DNA from: Belnapia rosea
GTDB lineage: Bacteria; Pseudomonadota; Alphaproteobacteria; Acetobacterales; Acetobacteraceae
Direction of reading: 5' to 3'
DNA length: 64,000 nt
NCBI RefSeq assembly: GCF_900101615.1
Contig: NZ_FMZX01000002.1
Coordinates: forward strand, 434,001-498,000
Shown one piece after another: positions 25,086 to 34,244 of this stretch. Below the pieces are notes generated by a model. That model was not told where the DNA came from, made no database searches, and was given only the letters and a program-made list of their open reading frames with translations. Each line of letters begins with the position of its first letter. Position 1 is the stretch's first letter. Both the position numbers and the translations under genes were made by a program.

Positions 25086-26669
25086 ATGCAACGCCGCAGC
25101 CTGCTCGCCGGCGCCGCCGCACTGCCCGCCGCCCTCTCGAGCGCCGCCCTGGCGCAGCCCGCCAATGCGCGGGTGCTGAAATTCGTCCCCCAGGCGAATC
25201 TCACCAGCCTCGACCCGATCTGGACCACGGCCAACGTCACCCGGAACCATGCCTGGCTCGTCTATGACGTGCTCTATGGCATGGATGGGCGCTTCCAGCC
25301 GCAGCCGCAGATGGCGGCAGGGCATACGGTGGAGGATGAGGGCCGCGTCTGGACCTTCACCCTGCGGGACGGCCTGCGCTTCCATGACGGCGAGCCGGTG
25401 CGGGCCACGGATTGCGTCGCCAGCCTCCGGCGCTGGATGAAGCGCAACTCCAACGGCCAGAAGATGGAGCCGCTGGTCGATGAGCTGGTCGCGCTCGACG
25501 ACAAGCGGCTGCGCTTCCGGCTGAAGCGCGCCTTCCCGCGGCTGCTGGCCTCGATCGCCAACCCATCCAACCCGGCTGCCTTCATCATGCCGGAACGGAT
25601 CGCCCGGACGGATCCCTTCCAGCAGATCCGGGAGACGGTGGGCAGCGGGCCCTTCCGCTTCCTGCCGCGCGAATATAATTCCGGCAGCTTCGTCGCCTAT
25701 GAGCGCAATCCGGACTATCAGCCGGTGCAGGCGGGCACGCCGAGCCTGACGGCGGGGCCGAAGGTGGCGCATTTCGAGCGCGTCGAGTGGCACATCATCA
25801 CCGATGCGGCGACGGCGGCCGCGGCGCTCCAGGCTGGCGAGATCGACTGGTACGAGCAGCCGCCGCCGGAGATCCAGCAGCTCTTCCGCCGCAACCGCCA
25901 GATCACGGTGGAGCCGATCGACAACCTGCCGAATCCGGCCATCCTCCGCTTCAACCACCTGCACCCGCCCTTCAACGACAAGAAGATCCGGCAGGCCCTG
26001 CTGCCCGCCATCGACCAGACGGACTACATGACCTCGATCGTCGGGCCGGACCCGGCGGGCTTCGCCAATATGGGCATCTTCACCCCCGGCACGCCGCTGG
26101 CGAATGATGCCGGGATGCAGGCGCTGCTCGGCCCGCGCAGCATCGACCGCTCCAAGGCCCTGCTGAAGGAGGCGGGTTACAGCAACCAGCTGATTCGGCT
26201 GATCGGCCCGACCGACATCCTGGCGCCGGCGGCGATGACCCAGGTGGCGGGTGACATGTTCCGCAAGCTGGAGGTGAACCTTGATTTCGTGCTGACGGAC
26301 TGGGGCAGCGTGATCCAGCGCCGCGCCAGCCGGGAGCCGGTGGAGAAGGGGGGCTGGAGCACCTTCCTCACCGCCTTCGCCTCCTTCGAATTCGCCGACC
26401 CCTCGGGCAATTTCCCCCTGCGGGGCAATGGCGCGGCGGGCTGGTTCGGCTGGCCGACCGTCCCGAAGCTCGAGGAATTGCGCGATGCCTGGTTCGATGC
26501 CGCGGACCTTGCGACGCAGCAGCGGTTGGCGCGGGAGATTCAGCTCACCGCCCTGGATGAGGTGCCCTATATCCCGGTCGGCGCCTATCTCTCCATGACC
26601 TCGCACCGGCGCAACCTCACCGGCCGTGTGCCGGGCTTCGCCCTCTTCTGGAACCTGAGGCGGGCATGA
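25086..26669 (+). CDS. ABC solute-binding protein family 5, copy 3
   Basis: This is a third receptor (527 aa). The ATG at 25086 lies two bases after the stop of copy 2 and gives a twin-Arg signal MQRRSLLAGAAALPAALSSA; longer in-frame readings would overlap copy 2. It carries FHDGEPVRATDCVASLRRW, ETVGSGPFRF and DWYEQPPPEI. The variable loop after DWGSVIQRRASREPVEKGGW is FLTAFASFEFADPSGNFPLR, differing strongly from the neighbours. It overlaps copy 4 by 4 bp. Confidence 0.92.
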   Translation: MQRRSLLAGAAALPAALSSAALAQPANARVLKFVPQANLTSLDPIWTTANVTRNHAWLVYDVLYGMDGRFQPQPQMAAGHTVEDEGRVWTFTLRDGLRFHDGEPVRATDCVASLRRWMKRNSNGQKMEPLVDELVALDDKRLRFRLKRAFPRLLASIANPSNPAAFIMPERIARTDPFQQIRETVGSGPFRFLPREYNSGSFVAYERNPDYQPVQAGTPSLTAGPKVAHFERVEWHIITDAATAAAALQAGEIDWYEQPPPEIQQLFRRNRQITVEPIDNLPNPAILRFNHLHPPFNDKKIRQALLPAIDQTDYMTSIVGPDPAGFANMGIFTPGTPLANDAGMQALLGPRSIDRSKALLKEAGYSNQLIRLIGPTDILAPAAMTQVAGDMFRKLEVNLDFVLTDWGSVIQRRASREPVEKGGWSTFLTAFASFEFADPSGNFPLRGNGAAGWFGWPTVPKLEELRDAWFDAADLATQQRLAREIQLTALDEVPYIPVGAYLSMTSHRRNLTGRVPGFALFWNLRRA

Positions 26670-28243
26670 TCGGCCGGCGCGGGCTTCTCATCGCAACGGG
26701 GGCCGGGCTTTCCGCACCGGCGCTCGGCCAGGGCGCCGCGCGGGTGCTGCGCTTCGTGCCGCAGGCCGATCTCGGCGGGCTCGATCCCGTCGCCGTCACC
26801 TCCAACGTGATCCGCAACCATGGCTACATGGTCTGGGACACGCTCTACGGAACCGACAGCGATTTCCGCCCGCATCCGCAGATGGCCGAGGGACATCTGC
26901 TGGAGGATGACGGGCTCCGCTGCACCATCACCCTGAGGCCCGGCCTCCTTTTCCATGATGGCGAGCCGGTGCGTGCCACGGATTGCGTCGCCAGCATCCA
27001 GCGCTGGATGCGGCGGAGCCCGATGGGCCAGGCGCTCGCCGCGCGGACGGATGCGGTGGAGGTGGTGGATGACCGCCGCTTCCGCTTCCGCCTCAAGCGC
27101 CGTTTCCCTCTGCTGCTGGAGGCGCTGGCGGTGCCGGCCAACCCAACGCTCTTCATCATGCCGGAGCGGCTGGCGCGGACGGATGCCTTCCAGCAGGTAA
27201 GGGAGGCGATCGGCAGCGGGCCCTTCCGCTTCGTCGCCGAGGAATTCCGCCAGGGCAACCGCGTCGTCTATATGCGCAACGAGCGGTATGTCCCGACCAA
27301 TGGCGGCGGCCGTGGGCTGACCGCCGGACCGAAGCTGGTGCATTTCGATCGCGTCGAGTGGAACATCATCCCCGATGCGGCGACCGCGGCGGCGGCGCTG
27401 ACCAGCGGCGAGATCGACTGGTTCGAACAGATGGGGCCGGAAATCCAGCAGATGCTGGGCCGGAACCGGAATCTGGTGCTGGAGCCGATCGACCCGCTGC
27501 CGCTGCCAGGGCAATTCCGTTTCAACCATCTGCAGCCGCCCTTCGACAATCCCGCCATCCGCCGCGCCTTCCTGCATGCCATCAGCCAGGAGGACTTCAT
27601 GACGGCGATCGTCGGGCCCGATCCGAAGAGGTACGAGATCGATTGCGGCTTCTTCACCCCGCACGGGCCGATGGCGAATGACGAGGCGCTGGCGCCACTG
27701 CGCGGGCCGCGCAGCATTGAGCGGGCGAAGCAGGCGCTGAAGGAGGCCGGCTACAAGGGCGAGCGGGTGCGGCTGCTCGGCACCACCGACATCAACTCTA
27801 CCACCGCGCAGGCGCAGGTAGCGGCCGATCTGCTGCGGCGTCTCGACCTCAACCTCGACGTCGTGCTGACGGATTGGGGGACGGTCGCGCAGCGGCGCAT
27901 GAACAAGGGGCCACTGGAGCAGGGTGGCTGGTCCATCGCCTGCTTCGCCAGTTCGGGGATGGATTTCATCAACCCGGTGACGCATGCGCAGCTCCGCTCG
28001 GATGGGGCGATGGCAGCACCGGGCTGGCCGAACCTGCCCGAGGTGGAGCGGTTGCGGACGGAATGGCTGGACGCGCCGGATCTCGCGGCGCAGCAGGCCA
28101 TCGCCCGGCGCATCCAGGCCGCGGCGATGGAGGGGCTGCCCTATATCCCGACCGGGGCCTACTACTCGATCACGGCACTGCGGCGGAACCTGCTCGACCG
28201 GGTGAAGGGCTTCGCCATCTTCTGGGGCATAAAGCGGGACTGA
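26666..28243 (+). CDS. ABC solute-binding protein family 5, copy 4 (divergent loop)
   Basis: This is a fourth receptor (525 aa), coupled to copy 3 by an ATGA overlap. The signal peptide MIGRRGLLIATGAGLSAPAL is short. It keeps FHDGEPVRATDCVASIQRW and AIGSGPFRF, but changes motifs that are otherwise near-constant: DWFEQMGPEI replaces DWWEQP, and LRSDGAMAAPGW replaces the RGNG...WFGW of most copies. It is therefore the copy most likely to bind a different ligand. It ends in FAIFWGIKRD. Confidence 0.92.
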   Translation: MIGRRGLLIATGAGLSAPALGQGAARVLRFVPQADLGGLDPVAVTSNVIRNHGYMVWDTLYGTDSDFRPHPQMAEGHLLEDDGLRCTITLRPGLLFHDGEPVRATDCVASIQRWMRRSPMGQALAARTDAVEVVDDRRFRFRLKRRFPLLLEALAVPANPTLFIMPERLARTDAFQQVREAIGSGPFRFVAEEFRQGNRVVYMRNERYVPTNGGGRGLTAGPKLVHFDRVEWNIIPDAATAAAALTSGEIDWFEQMGPEIQQMLGRNRNLVLEPIDPLPLPGQFRFNHLQPPFDNPAIRRAFLHAISQEDFMTAIVGPDPKRYEIDCGFFTPHGPMANDEALAPLRGPRSIERAKQALKEAGYKGERVRLLGTTDINSTTAQAQVAADLLRRLDLNLDVVLTDWGTVAQRRMNKGPLEQGGWSIACFASSGMDFINPVTHAQLRSDGAMAAPGWPNLPEVERLRTEWLDAPDLAAQQAIARRIQAAAMEGLPYIPTGAYYSITALRRNLLDRVKGFAIFWGIKRD

Positions 28244-28274
28244 GTGCTGTACCAAGCATAGGGAGGATCGGCGG

Positions 28275-29846
28275 ATGGATCGTCGCAGCCTGCTGAAGGG
28301 CGCCGTAATCGCGGCGCTTCCGGCTCCGGCCTTGGCACAGGGGGCGTCCCGGGCGCTGCGGGTGATCCCGCAGGCCAATCTCACCAGCCTCGACCCGGTC
28401 TGGACCACCGCCGTCGTCACCCGCAACCACGGCTTCATGGTCTATGACCAGCTGCTTGCCCAGGATGCCCGGGGCGAGATCCGGCCGCAGATGGTGGAGG
28501 GCTGGGCGACGGAGCCGGACGGCCTGACCGTCACCTTCACCCTGCGCACCGGGCTGCGCTTCCATGACGGCGAGCGGGTGACGTCGCGGGATTGCGTGGC
28601 CAGCATCTGGCGCTGGGCACGGCGCGACCCCTTCATGCAGGTGCTGCAGCCGAGCATCGCCGAGGTGGAGGCGCTGGATGACCGGCGCTTCCGCTTCCGC
28701 CTGCGGAAGCCGGTGCCCTTGCTCACCATGGCGCTCGGGCAGACGCAATTCCCCTGCTTCGTCATGCCGGAGCGCCTTGCCGCCACCGATGCCTTCCAGC
28801 AGATCCGCGACGCCATCGGCAGCGGTCCGTTCCGGTTCGTCGCGGATGAGTGGAACCCCGGCCAGCGGGCGGTCTGGGCGAAATTCGATGGCTACGAGGC
28901 GCGGGCGGAGCCGGTGGACGGGCTGGCCGGCGGGCGGACCCCGAAGCTCGATCGCGTCGAGTGGACGGTGATCTCCGACCCCGCCACCGCCGCCTCCGCC
29001 ATGACCACGGGCGAGCAGGATTACTGGGAATACCCGCTGCACGACCTGCTGCCGCTGCTCAGGCGGAACCGGCAGGTCGTCGTGGAGCAGCGGCTGCTCG
29101 ATGGCACCTATGGCGTCTGCCGCTTCAACTGCCTGCAACCGCCCTTCGACAACCCTGCCATCCGTCGCGCCGTCGCCATGGCGGTGGACCAGCGCGACTA
29201 TCTCCGCGCCGTTGCCGGTAACGAGCCAGGTGGCTGGGAAGCCTGCGAAGGCGTCTTCACCTGCGGTACGCCGCTGGCGAATGACGTCGGCAGCGAGATC
29301 CTGAAGACCCATAGTATCGAACGCGCGAAGGCTGCCCTCGCCGAAGCCGGGTACAAGGGCGAGAAGGTGGTGCTCGTCGCACCCGGCGACTATCCGCAGA
29401 TCAATGCACTCTCCCTCGTCACGGCCGATATCCTGCGTCGGCTGGGGATGAATCTCGAACTGGTCTCGACCGACTGGGGCACGCTGGTGCAGCGCCGGAC
29501 CAGCAAGGAGCCGGTGGAGCGGGGTGGGTGGAGCATCATCCACACCACCGCCTCGGGCCAGTCCCTCTCGCTGCCGGTCTATCACCTCTTCCTGCGTGCC
29601 AACGGGCCGCAGGCCTGGTTCGGCTGGCCCGAGGATGCGGAGATCGAGCGGCTGCGCAATGCCTGGGTGGAAGCCACGGATCCCGCCGAGGGACGGCGCG
29701 TGGCCGAGGCGTTGAACCGGCGTGCGCTGGAGGTGATGGCCTATATCCCGCTCGGCTTCTACTGGCAGCCCTCCGCCTGGCGGCGCAACGTGACCGGCGC
29801 CTTCAAGGCGCCGGCGACGGTCTTCTGGAACATGTCGAAAGCGTAA
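28275..29846 (+). CDS. ABC solute-binding protein family 5, copy 5
   Basis: This is a fifth receptor (523 aa), with GGGAGG eight bases before the ATG. The signal peptide is MDRRSLLKGAVIAALPAPAL, close to a Tat consensus. It carries FHDGERVTSRDCVASIWRW, AIGSGPFRF and DYWEYPLHDL. The variable loop after DWGTLVQRRTSKEPVERGGW is IIHTTASGQSLSLPVYHLFL, followed by RANGPQAWFGW. It lacks the aspartate seen in the other loops (GLD/GFD/GMD/GAD), having GQS instead. Confidence 0.92.
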   Translation: MDRRSLLKGAVIAALPAPALAQGASRALRVIPQANLTSLDPVWTTAVVTRNHGFMVYDQLLAQDARGEIRPQMVEGWATEPDGLTVTFTLRTGLRFHDGERVTSRDCVASIWRWARRDPFMQVLQPSIAEVEALDDRRFRFRLRKPVPLLTMALGQTQFPCFVMPERLAATDAFQQIRDAIGSGPFRFVADEWNPGQRAVWAKFDGYEARAEPVDGLAGGRTPKLDRVEWTVISDPATAASAMTTGEQDYWEYPLHDLLPLLRRNRQVVVEQRLLDGTYGVCRFNCLQPPFDNPAIRRAVAMAVDQRDYLRAVAGNEPGGWEACEGVFTCGTPLANDVGSEILKTHSIERAKAALAEAGYKGEKVVLVAPGDYPQINALSLVTADILRRLGMNLELVSTDWGTLVQRRTSKEPVERGGWSIIHTTASGQSLSLPVYHLFLRANGPQAWFGWPEDAEIERLRNAWVEATDPAEGRRVAEALNRRALEVMAYIPLGFYWQPSAWRRNVTGAFKAPATVFWNMSKA

Positions 29847-29910
29847 CTCCCCGTTGCACGAGGACGCGGGCTGGGGCAAGGACAGCCGACCGCACCGGGA
29901 GAAACGCCGC

Positions 29911-31491
29911 ATGCATCGTCGCACCCTGTTGCAGGGCACCGGCCTCGCCCTGGCCGCGCCGCGCCTTGCCCGGGCCCAGGGAAATGCGCGGACCCTGCGC
30001 TTCGTACCGCAGGGCAATCTGGCCAATATCGACCCGATCTGGACGACGACGACGCTGGCGCGCAACCACGGGCTGATGGTCTACGATACGCTCTTCGGTC
30101 TCGGACGTGATTTCAAGCCGAAGCCGCAGATGGCAGCGGGGCATGAGGTCTCGGCCGATGGGCTGACCCATGCCATCACGCTGCGGCCCGACCTGCGCTT
30201 CCATGACGGCCAGCCGGTGCTGGCGCGGGACTGCATCGCCTCCATCGCCCGCTGGTCGAAGCGGGACGTGCTGGGCCAGCGCCTCACCGTGCTGCTCGAG
30301 GAGATGCGGCCGACGGCCGATGATCGCTTCGAGATCGTGCTGAAGAAGCCCTGGCAGGGCCTAGCCTGGGCTCTCGGGAAACCCTCCGCCAATATCTGCG
30401 CCATCATGCCGGAGCGGGTGGCGCAGACCGATCCCTTCACCCAGATCACCGACTATGTCGGCAGCGGCCCTTTCCGCTTCCGTGCCTCGCAATGGGTGCC
30501 GGGCAGCGTCGCCGCTTATGAGCGCTTCGCGGGCTATGTTGCGCGGGACGAGCCAGCGGATTTCCTGGCCGGCGGCAAGGCAGTTTATTTCGACCGTGTC
30601 GAATGGCATGTGATGCCCGACCCGGCGACGGCCGCAGCCGCGCTGCAGAACAACGAGATCGACTGGTGGGAGACGCCGCTCGCCGACCTGCTGCCGGTGC
30701 TGCGGCGGAACCGCGACATCGCGGTGGAAGTGGTCAACACGGCCGGCGCCCTGGCGATGATCCGCTTCAACCACCTGCATCCGCCCTTCGACAAACCGGA
30801 GATCCGCCGCGCGCTGTTCCCGGCGATCGAGCAGACCTCCTTCATGCAGGCGGCGCTCGGCGAGGACAAGGCGCTATGGCAGGTGCCGGCGGGCGCCTTC
30901 ACCCCGGGGACGCCGCTGTCCAACAGCGTGGGCCTCGAGGTGATGACGGGGCCGCGCGACCCAGAGGCGGCGAAGCGGGCGCTGGCCGCGGCCGGGTACA
31001 AGGGCGAGCCGGTGGTGATCCTCTCGCCGAGCGACTTCCCGACCATCAACGCGCTGTCGGAGGTCACGGCTGATACGCTGCGGCGGTCCGGCATGACCGT
31101 CGACCTGCAGACCATGGACTGGGGTACGCTGGTGCAGCGCCGGGCGAAGCGCGAGGCGCCGGCGCAGGGCGGCTGGAACATCTTCTGCACCACCTGGGAG
31201 GGGCTCGATGTCTCCGTCCCTGGCAGCCATCAGCCGATCCGCGGCAATGGGGCGCAGGGCTGGATCGGTTGGTCCACCAGCCCGCGGCGGGAGGCGCTGC
31301 GCGAGGCTTGGTTCGAGGCGCCCGACCAGGCAGCGGAGCGGAGGATCGCCGAGGAACTGCAGGCCCTGGTCTGGGAGGAGGCGCCCTTCATCCCGCTTGG
31401 CCTGCTGCGGCCGCCGCAGGCCTACCGGCGCAGCCTGACCAATATCGTCACCGGCGGCCCGCCGCTGTTCTGGAACGTCCGGCGGGGTTGA
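29911..31491 (+). CDS. ABC solute-binding protein family 5, copy 6
   Basis: This is a sixth receptor (526 aa). The ATG at 29911 follows GGGAG and starts the twin-Arg signal MHRRTLLQGTGLALAAPRLA; an upstream in-frame start lacks support. It carries FHDGQPVLARDCIASIARW, DYVGSGPFRF and DWWETPLADL. The variable loop after DWGTLVQRRAKREAPAQGGW is IFCTTWEGLDVSVPGSHQPI, with RGNGAQGWIGW afterwards. A 171-bp gap with strong hairpins separates it from copy 7, so transcription may be adjusted here. Confidence 0.92.
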   Translation: MHRRTLLQGTGLALAAPRLARAQGNARTLRFVPQGNLANIDPIWTTTTLARNHGLMVYDTLFGLGRDFKPKPQMAAGHEVSADGLTHAITLRPDLRFHDGQPVLARDCIASIARWSKRDVLGQRLTVLLEEMRPTADDRFEIVLKKPWQGLAWALGKPSANICAIMPERVAQTDPFTQITDYVGSGPFRFRASQWVPGSVAAYERFAGYVARDEPADFLAGGKAVYFDRVEWHVMPDPATAAAALQNNEIDWWETPLADLLPVLRRNRDIAVEVVNTAGALAMIRFNHLHPPFDKPEIRRALFPAIEQTSFMQAALGEDKALWQVPAGAFTPGTPLSNSVGLEVMTGPRDPEAAKRALAAAGYKGEPVVILSPSDFPTINALSEVTADTLRRSGMTVDLQTMDWGTLVQRRAKREAPAQGGWNIFCTTWEGLDVSVPGSHQPIRGNGAQGWIGWSTSPRREALREAWFEAPDQAAERRIAEELQALVWEEAPFIPLGLLRPPQAYRRSLTNIVTGGPPLFWNVRRG

Positions 31492-31522
31492 TCCACCGCT
31501 GGCACGGCCCGTGCAAGTCACC

Positions 31523-31551
31523 CGGCCGCGGTTCTGGCCGGACCGCGGCCG
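31523..31551 (+). terminator. Strong hairpin between copies 6 and 7
   Basis: A perfect 10-bp stem (CGGCCGCGGT / ACCGCGGCCG) with a nine-base loop lies 32 bases after the stop of copy 6. A smaller hairpin GCACG-GCC-CGTGC precedes it at 31502-31514. There is no T-tract. It may partly end transcription or stabilise an mRNA end before copy 7. Confidence 0.55.
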
Positions 31552-31662
31552 AGGCCCAGGGCAGCGTAAGTACGCTGGCGCAATGCCCAAGGTTGAGGCA
31601 GGCTGATGGATAACCGGGCGGGTGAGCAACCTGCGCGGATGGGAGCTGGGGGAAGACAAAAG

Positions 31663-33276
31663 ATGGATCGCAGGAATTTCCTGAAGGGGACGGCCGCCGC
31701 CGGCCTGGTGGGCGCCTCTGTTGGGCTGACGGGCGGGCTGGCAGGGCCGGCGCTCGCGCAAGGAGCCGCAGCGCGCACGCTGCGCTTCGTGCCGCAGGCC
31801 AATCTGGCCAATTTCGACCCCATCTGGGGCACGCAATACGTCGTCCGCAATGCCGCGGCCATGGTCTGGGACACGCTCTACGGCTTCGACGAGACCTTGA
31901 CGCCGAAGCGCCAGATGGTCGAGGCGGAGCAGGTTTCCGCCGATGGGCTGACCTGGGAGTTCCGCCTGCGCCCCGGCCTGAAATTCCATGACGGCACCCC
32001 GGTACTGGCCAAGGACGTGGTGGCAAGCCTCACTCGCTGGTCGGCGCGTGACCCGATGGGCCAGATGCTGAAGGCGCTGCAGAACGAGCTGGTGGCCGTC
32101 GACGACCGCAACTTCCGCTGGGTGCTGAAGAAGCCCTATCCGAAGCTGCTGATGGCGCTCGGCAAGAACAGCACGCCGATGGGCTTCATCATGCCGGAGC
32201 GGCTGGCGAAGACAGACCCTTTCCAGCAGGTGAGCGAGTTCATCGGCAGCGGCCCGATGCGCTTCAAGCGGGACGAGTGGAACCCGGGCGCGCGGGCGGT
32301 CTTCGAGAAATTCGCCGATTACGTGCCGCGCGACGAGCCCAGCTCCTGGCTGGCCGGGGGCAAGCGCATGGGCGTCGACCGGATCGAGTGGATCATCATG
32401 CCGGATCCGGCCACCGCCTCGGTCGCGCTGCAGAACGGCGAGATCGACTGGTGGGAGAACCCGATCACAGACCTGGTGCCGCAGCTCCGCCGCAACCGCA
32501 ACATCCGCGTCGACATCGCCGACCCGCTGGGCAATGTCGGCACCTTCCGCATGAACCACACGACAACGCCCTTCAACGACCTGAAGGCGCGGCGCGCGGT
32601 CCTGACGGCATTGAGCCAGGAAGACTACATGCGGGCGCTGGTCGGCGACGACAACAACCTGTGGAAGCCGCTGCCCGGCTACTTCACGCCGGGCACGCCG
32701 CTGTATTCGGAGGAGGGCGGCGAGATCCTGAAGGGGCCGCGCAACCTCGACGCGGCGAAGCGGCTGCTGGCCGAGAGCGGCTACAACGGCTCCCCGGTTA
32801 CCTGCATCGTGGCGCAGGACCAGCCGATCACCAAGGCGCAGGGCGACGTCACCGCCGACCTGCTGAAGCGGATCGGTTTCAATGTGGATTTCGTCGCAAC
32901 CGACTGGGGCACCACCGGTCAGCGCCGCGCCATGAAAAACCCGGTTGGCCAGGGCGGCTGGAGCATGTTCCATAGCTGGCATGCTGGTGCCGACTGCATC
33001 AATCCCGCCGTCTACAATGCCATCCGCGGCAATGGCGCCGGCGCCTGGTTCGGCTGGCCGGATGTGCCGGCGGTGGAGACCGAGGTGGCGAACTGGTTCG
33101 ACGCGCCTGACCTGGCAACGGAGAAGGCGGTGATCGGCCGGTTGAACAAGGCCGCGCTCGACAATGTCGTCTATGCGCCGACCGGCTTCTTCCTCAGCTA
33201 CCAGGCCTGGCGATCCAACGTCTCTGGCATCGTGAAGGGACCACTGCCCTTCTTCTGGGGCGTATCGAAGTCTTGA
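31663..33276 (+). CDS. ABC solute-binding protein family 5, copy 7
   Basis: This is the seventh receptor (537 aa) and the one nearest to the permease genes. The ATG at 31663 has GGGGGAAG upstream and gives the most canonical Tat signal of the set, MDRRNFLKGTAAAGLVGAS. It carries FHDGTPVLAKDVVASLTRW, EFIGSGPMRF and DWWENPITDL. The variable loop after DWGTTGQRRAMKNPVGQGGW is MFHSWHAGADCINPAVYNAI, followed by RGNGAGAWFGW. It probably has its own promoter in the 171-bp gap before it. The permease gene starts 26 bp downstream. Confidence 0.93.
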   Translation: MDRRNFLKGTAAAGLVGASVGLTGGLAGPALAQGAAARTLRFVPQANLANFDPIWGTQYVVRNAAAMVWDTLYGFDETLTPKRQMVEAEQVSADGLTWEFRLRPGLKFHDGTPVLAKDVVASLTRWSARDPMGQMLKALQNELVAVDDRNFRWVLKKPYPKLLMALGKNSTPMGFIMPERLAKTDPFQQVSEFIGSGPMRFKRDEWNPGARAVFEKFADYVPRDEPSSWLAGGKRMGVDRIEWIIMPDPATASVALQNGEIDWWENPITDLVPQLRRNRNIRVDIADPLGNVGTFRMNHTTTPFNDLKARRAVLTALSQEDYMRALVGDDNNLWKPLPGYFTPGTPLYSEEGGEILKGPRNLDAAKRLLAESGYNGSPVTCIVAQDQPITKAQGDVTADLLKRIGFNVDFVATDWGTTGQRRAMKNPVGQGGWSMFHSWHAGADCINPAVYNAIRGNGAGAWFGWPDVPAVETEVANWFDAPDLATEKAVIGRLNKAALDNVVYAPTGFFLSYQAWRSNVSGIVKGPLPFFWGVSKS

Positions 33277-33302
33277 CGACGGTTTAGGAAAAAGGAGGCG
33301 CC

Positions 33303-34244
33303 ATGTTCGCCTATGTAGTCCGGCGCGTCCTGGCCACCATTCCGGTGATGGCTATCGTGGCGCTCTTCGTGTTCAGCCTGCTCTACATCGCGCCGGGAGA
33401 CCCGGCCGCGGTGATCGCGGGCGACCAGGCGACGCCGCAGGATGTGGAGCGGATCCGTGCCTCGCTCGGCCTCGACCGCCCCTTCCTGGTGCGGTTCGGG
33501 GAGTGGGTGTGGAACATCCTGAGGGGCGACATGGGCGTCTCGATCTTCACCAACCTGCCGGTCACGACGATGATCCAGCAGCGGATCGAGCCGACCCTCT
33601 CGCTGATGATCCTGACCCTCTGCCTCGCGGTCTCCATCGCCGTGCCCATGGGCGTCGTCGCCGCCTGGAAGCAGGGCAGCTGGATCGACCGCGCGGTGAT
33701 GGGCTTCGCCGTGCTCGGCTTCTCGGTGCCCGTCTTCGTGGTGGGCTATGTGCTGGCCTATATCTTCGCGCTGGAACTCGACTGGCTGCCGGTGCAGGGC
33801 TACACGAAGTTCGAGGAAGGCTTCTTCCCCTGGCTCGAGAACCTGATCCTGCCAGCCATCGCGCTGGGCGGGGTCTATATCGCGTTGATCGCCCGGATCA
33901 CCCGGGCGACGATGCTTGAGGTGCTGCAGCAGGACTACATCCGCACGGCGCGCGCCAAGGGCGCCGGGCAGACCAGCATCCTGTTCCTGCATGCGCTGAA
34001 GAATGCCGCCGTGCCGATCGTCACCGTCATCGGCATCGGCATCGCGCTGCTGATCGGCGGCGCGGTGGTGACGGAAAGCGTCTTCGCCATCCCCGGCCTC
34101 GGCCGGCTGACGGTGGATGCGATCCTGCGGCGTGACTACCCGGTGATCCAGGGCGTGGTGCTGCTGTTCAGCTTCGTCTACGTGCTGGTGAACCTGCTGA
34201 TCGACCTGCTTTACACCCTGTTCGACCCGAGGATCCGCTACTGA
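33303..34244 (+). CDS. Peptide-type ABC transporter permease (DppB/OppB type)
   Basis: This is the first inner-membrane channel subunit (313 aa, six helices), with an excellent AAGGAGG site. The N-terminus MFAYVVRRVLATIPVMAIV and the GDPAAVIAG motif are typical of DppB. The EAA loop that contacts the ATPase is about RITRATMLEVLQQDYIRTAR and continues AKGAGQ; the end LLYTLFDPRIRY is also characteristic. It overlaps the next permease by one base. It is the only permease pair serving the seven binding proteins upstream. Confidence 0.95.
   Translation: MFAYVVRRVLATIPVMAIVALFVFSLLYIAPGDPAAVIAGDQATPQDVERIRASLGLDRPFLVRFGEWVWNILRGDMGVSIFTNLPVTTMIQQRIEPTLSLMILTLCLAVSIAVPMGVVAAWKQGSWIDRAVMGFAVLGFSVPVFVVGYVLAYIFALELDWLPVQGYTKFEEGFFPWLENLILPAIALGGVYIALIARITRATMLEVLQQDYIRTARAKGAGQTSILFLHALKNAAVPIVTVIGIGIALLIGGAVVTESVFAIPGLGRLTVDAILRRDYPVIQGVVLLFSFVYVLVNLLIDLLYTLFDPRIRY

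Noticed and set aside
21800-33276. Reading the seven binding proteins as fragments or frameshifted pieces of fewer genes.
   Set aside because: Each has its own signal peptide, a full-length 523-537 residue fold and an intact end.
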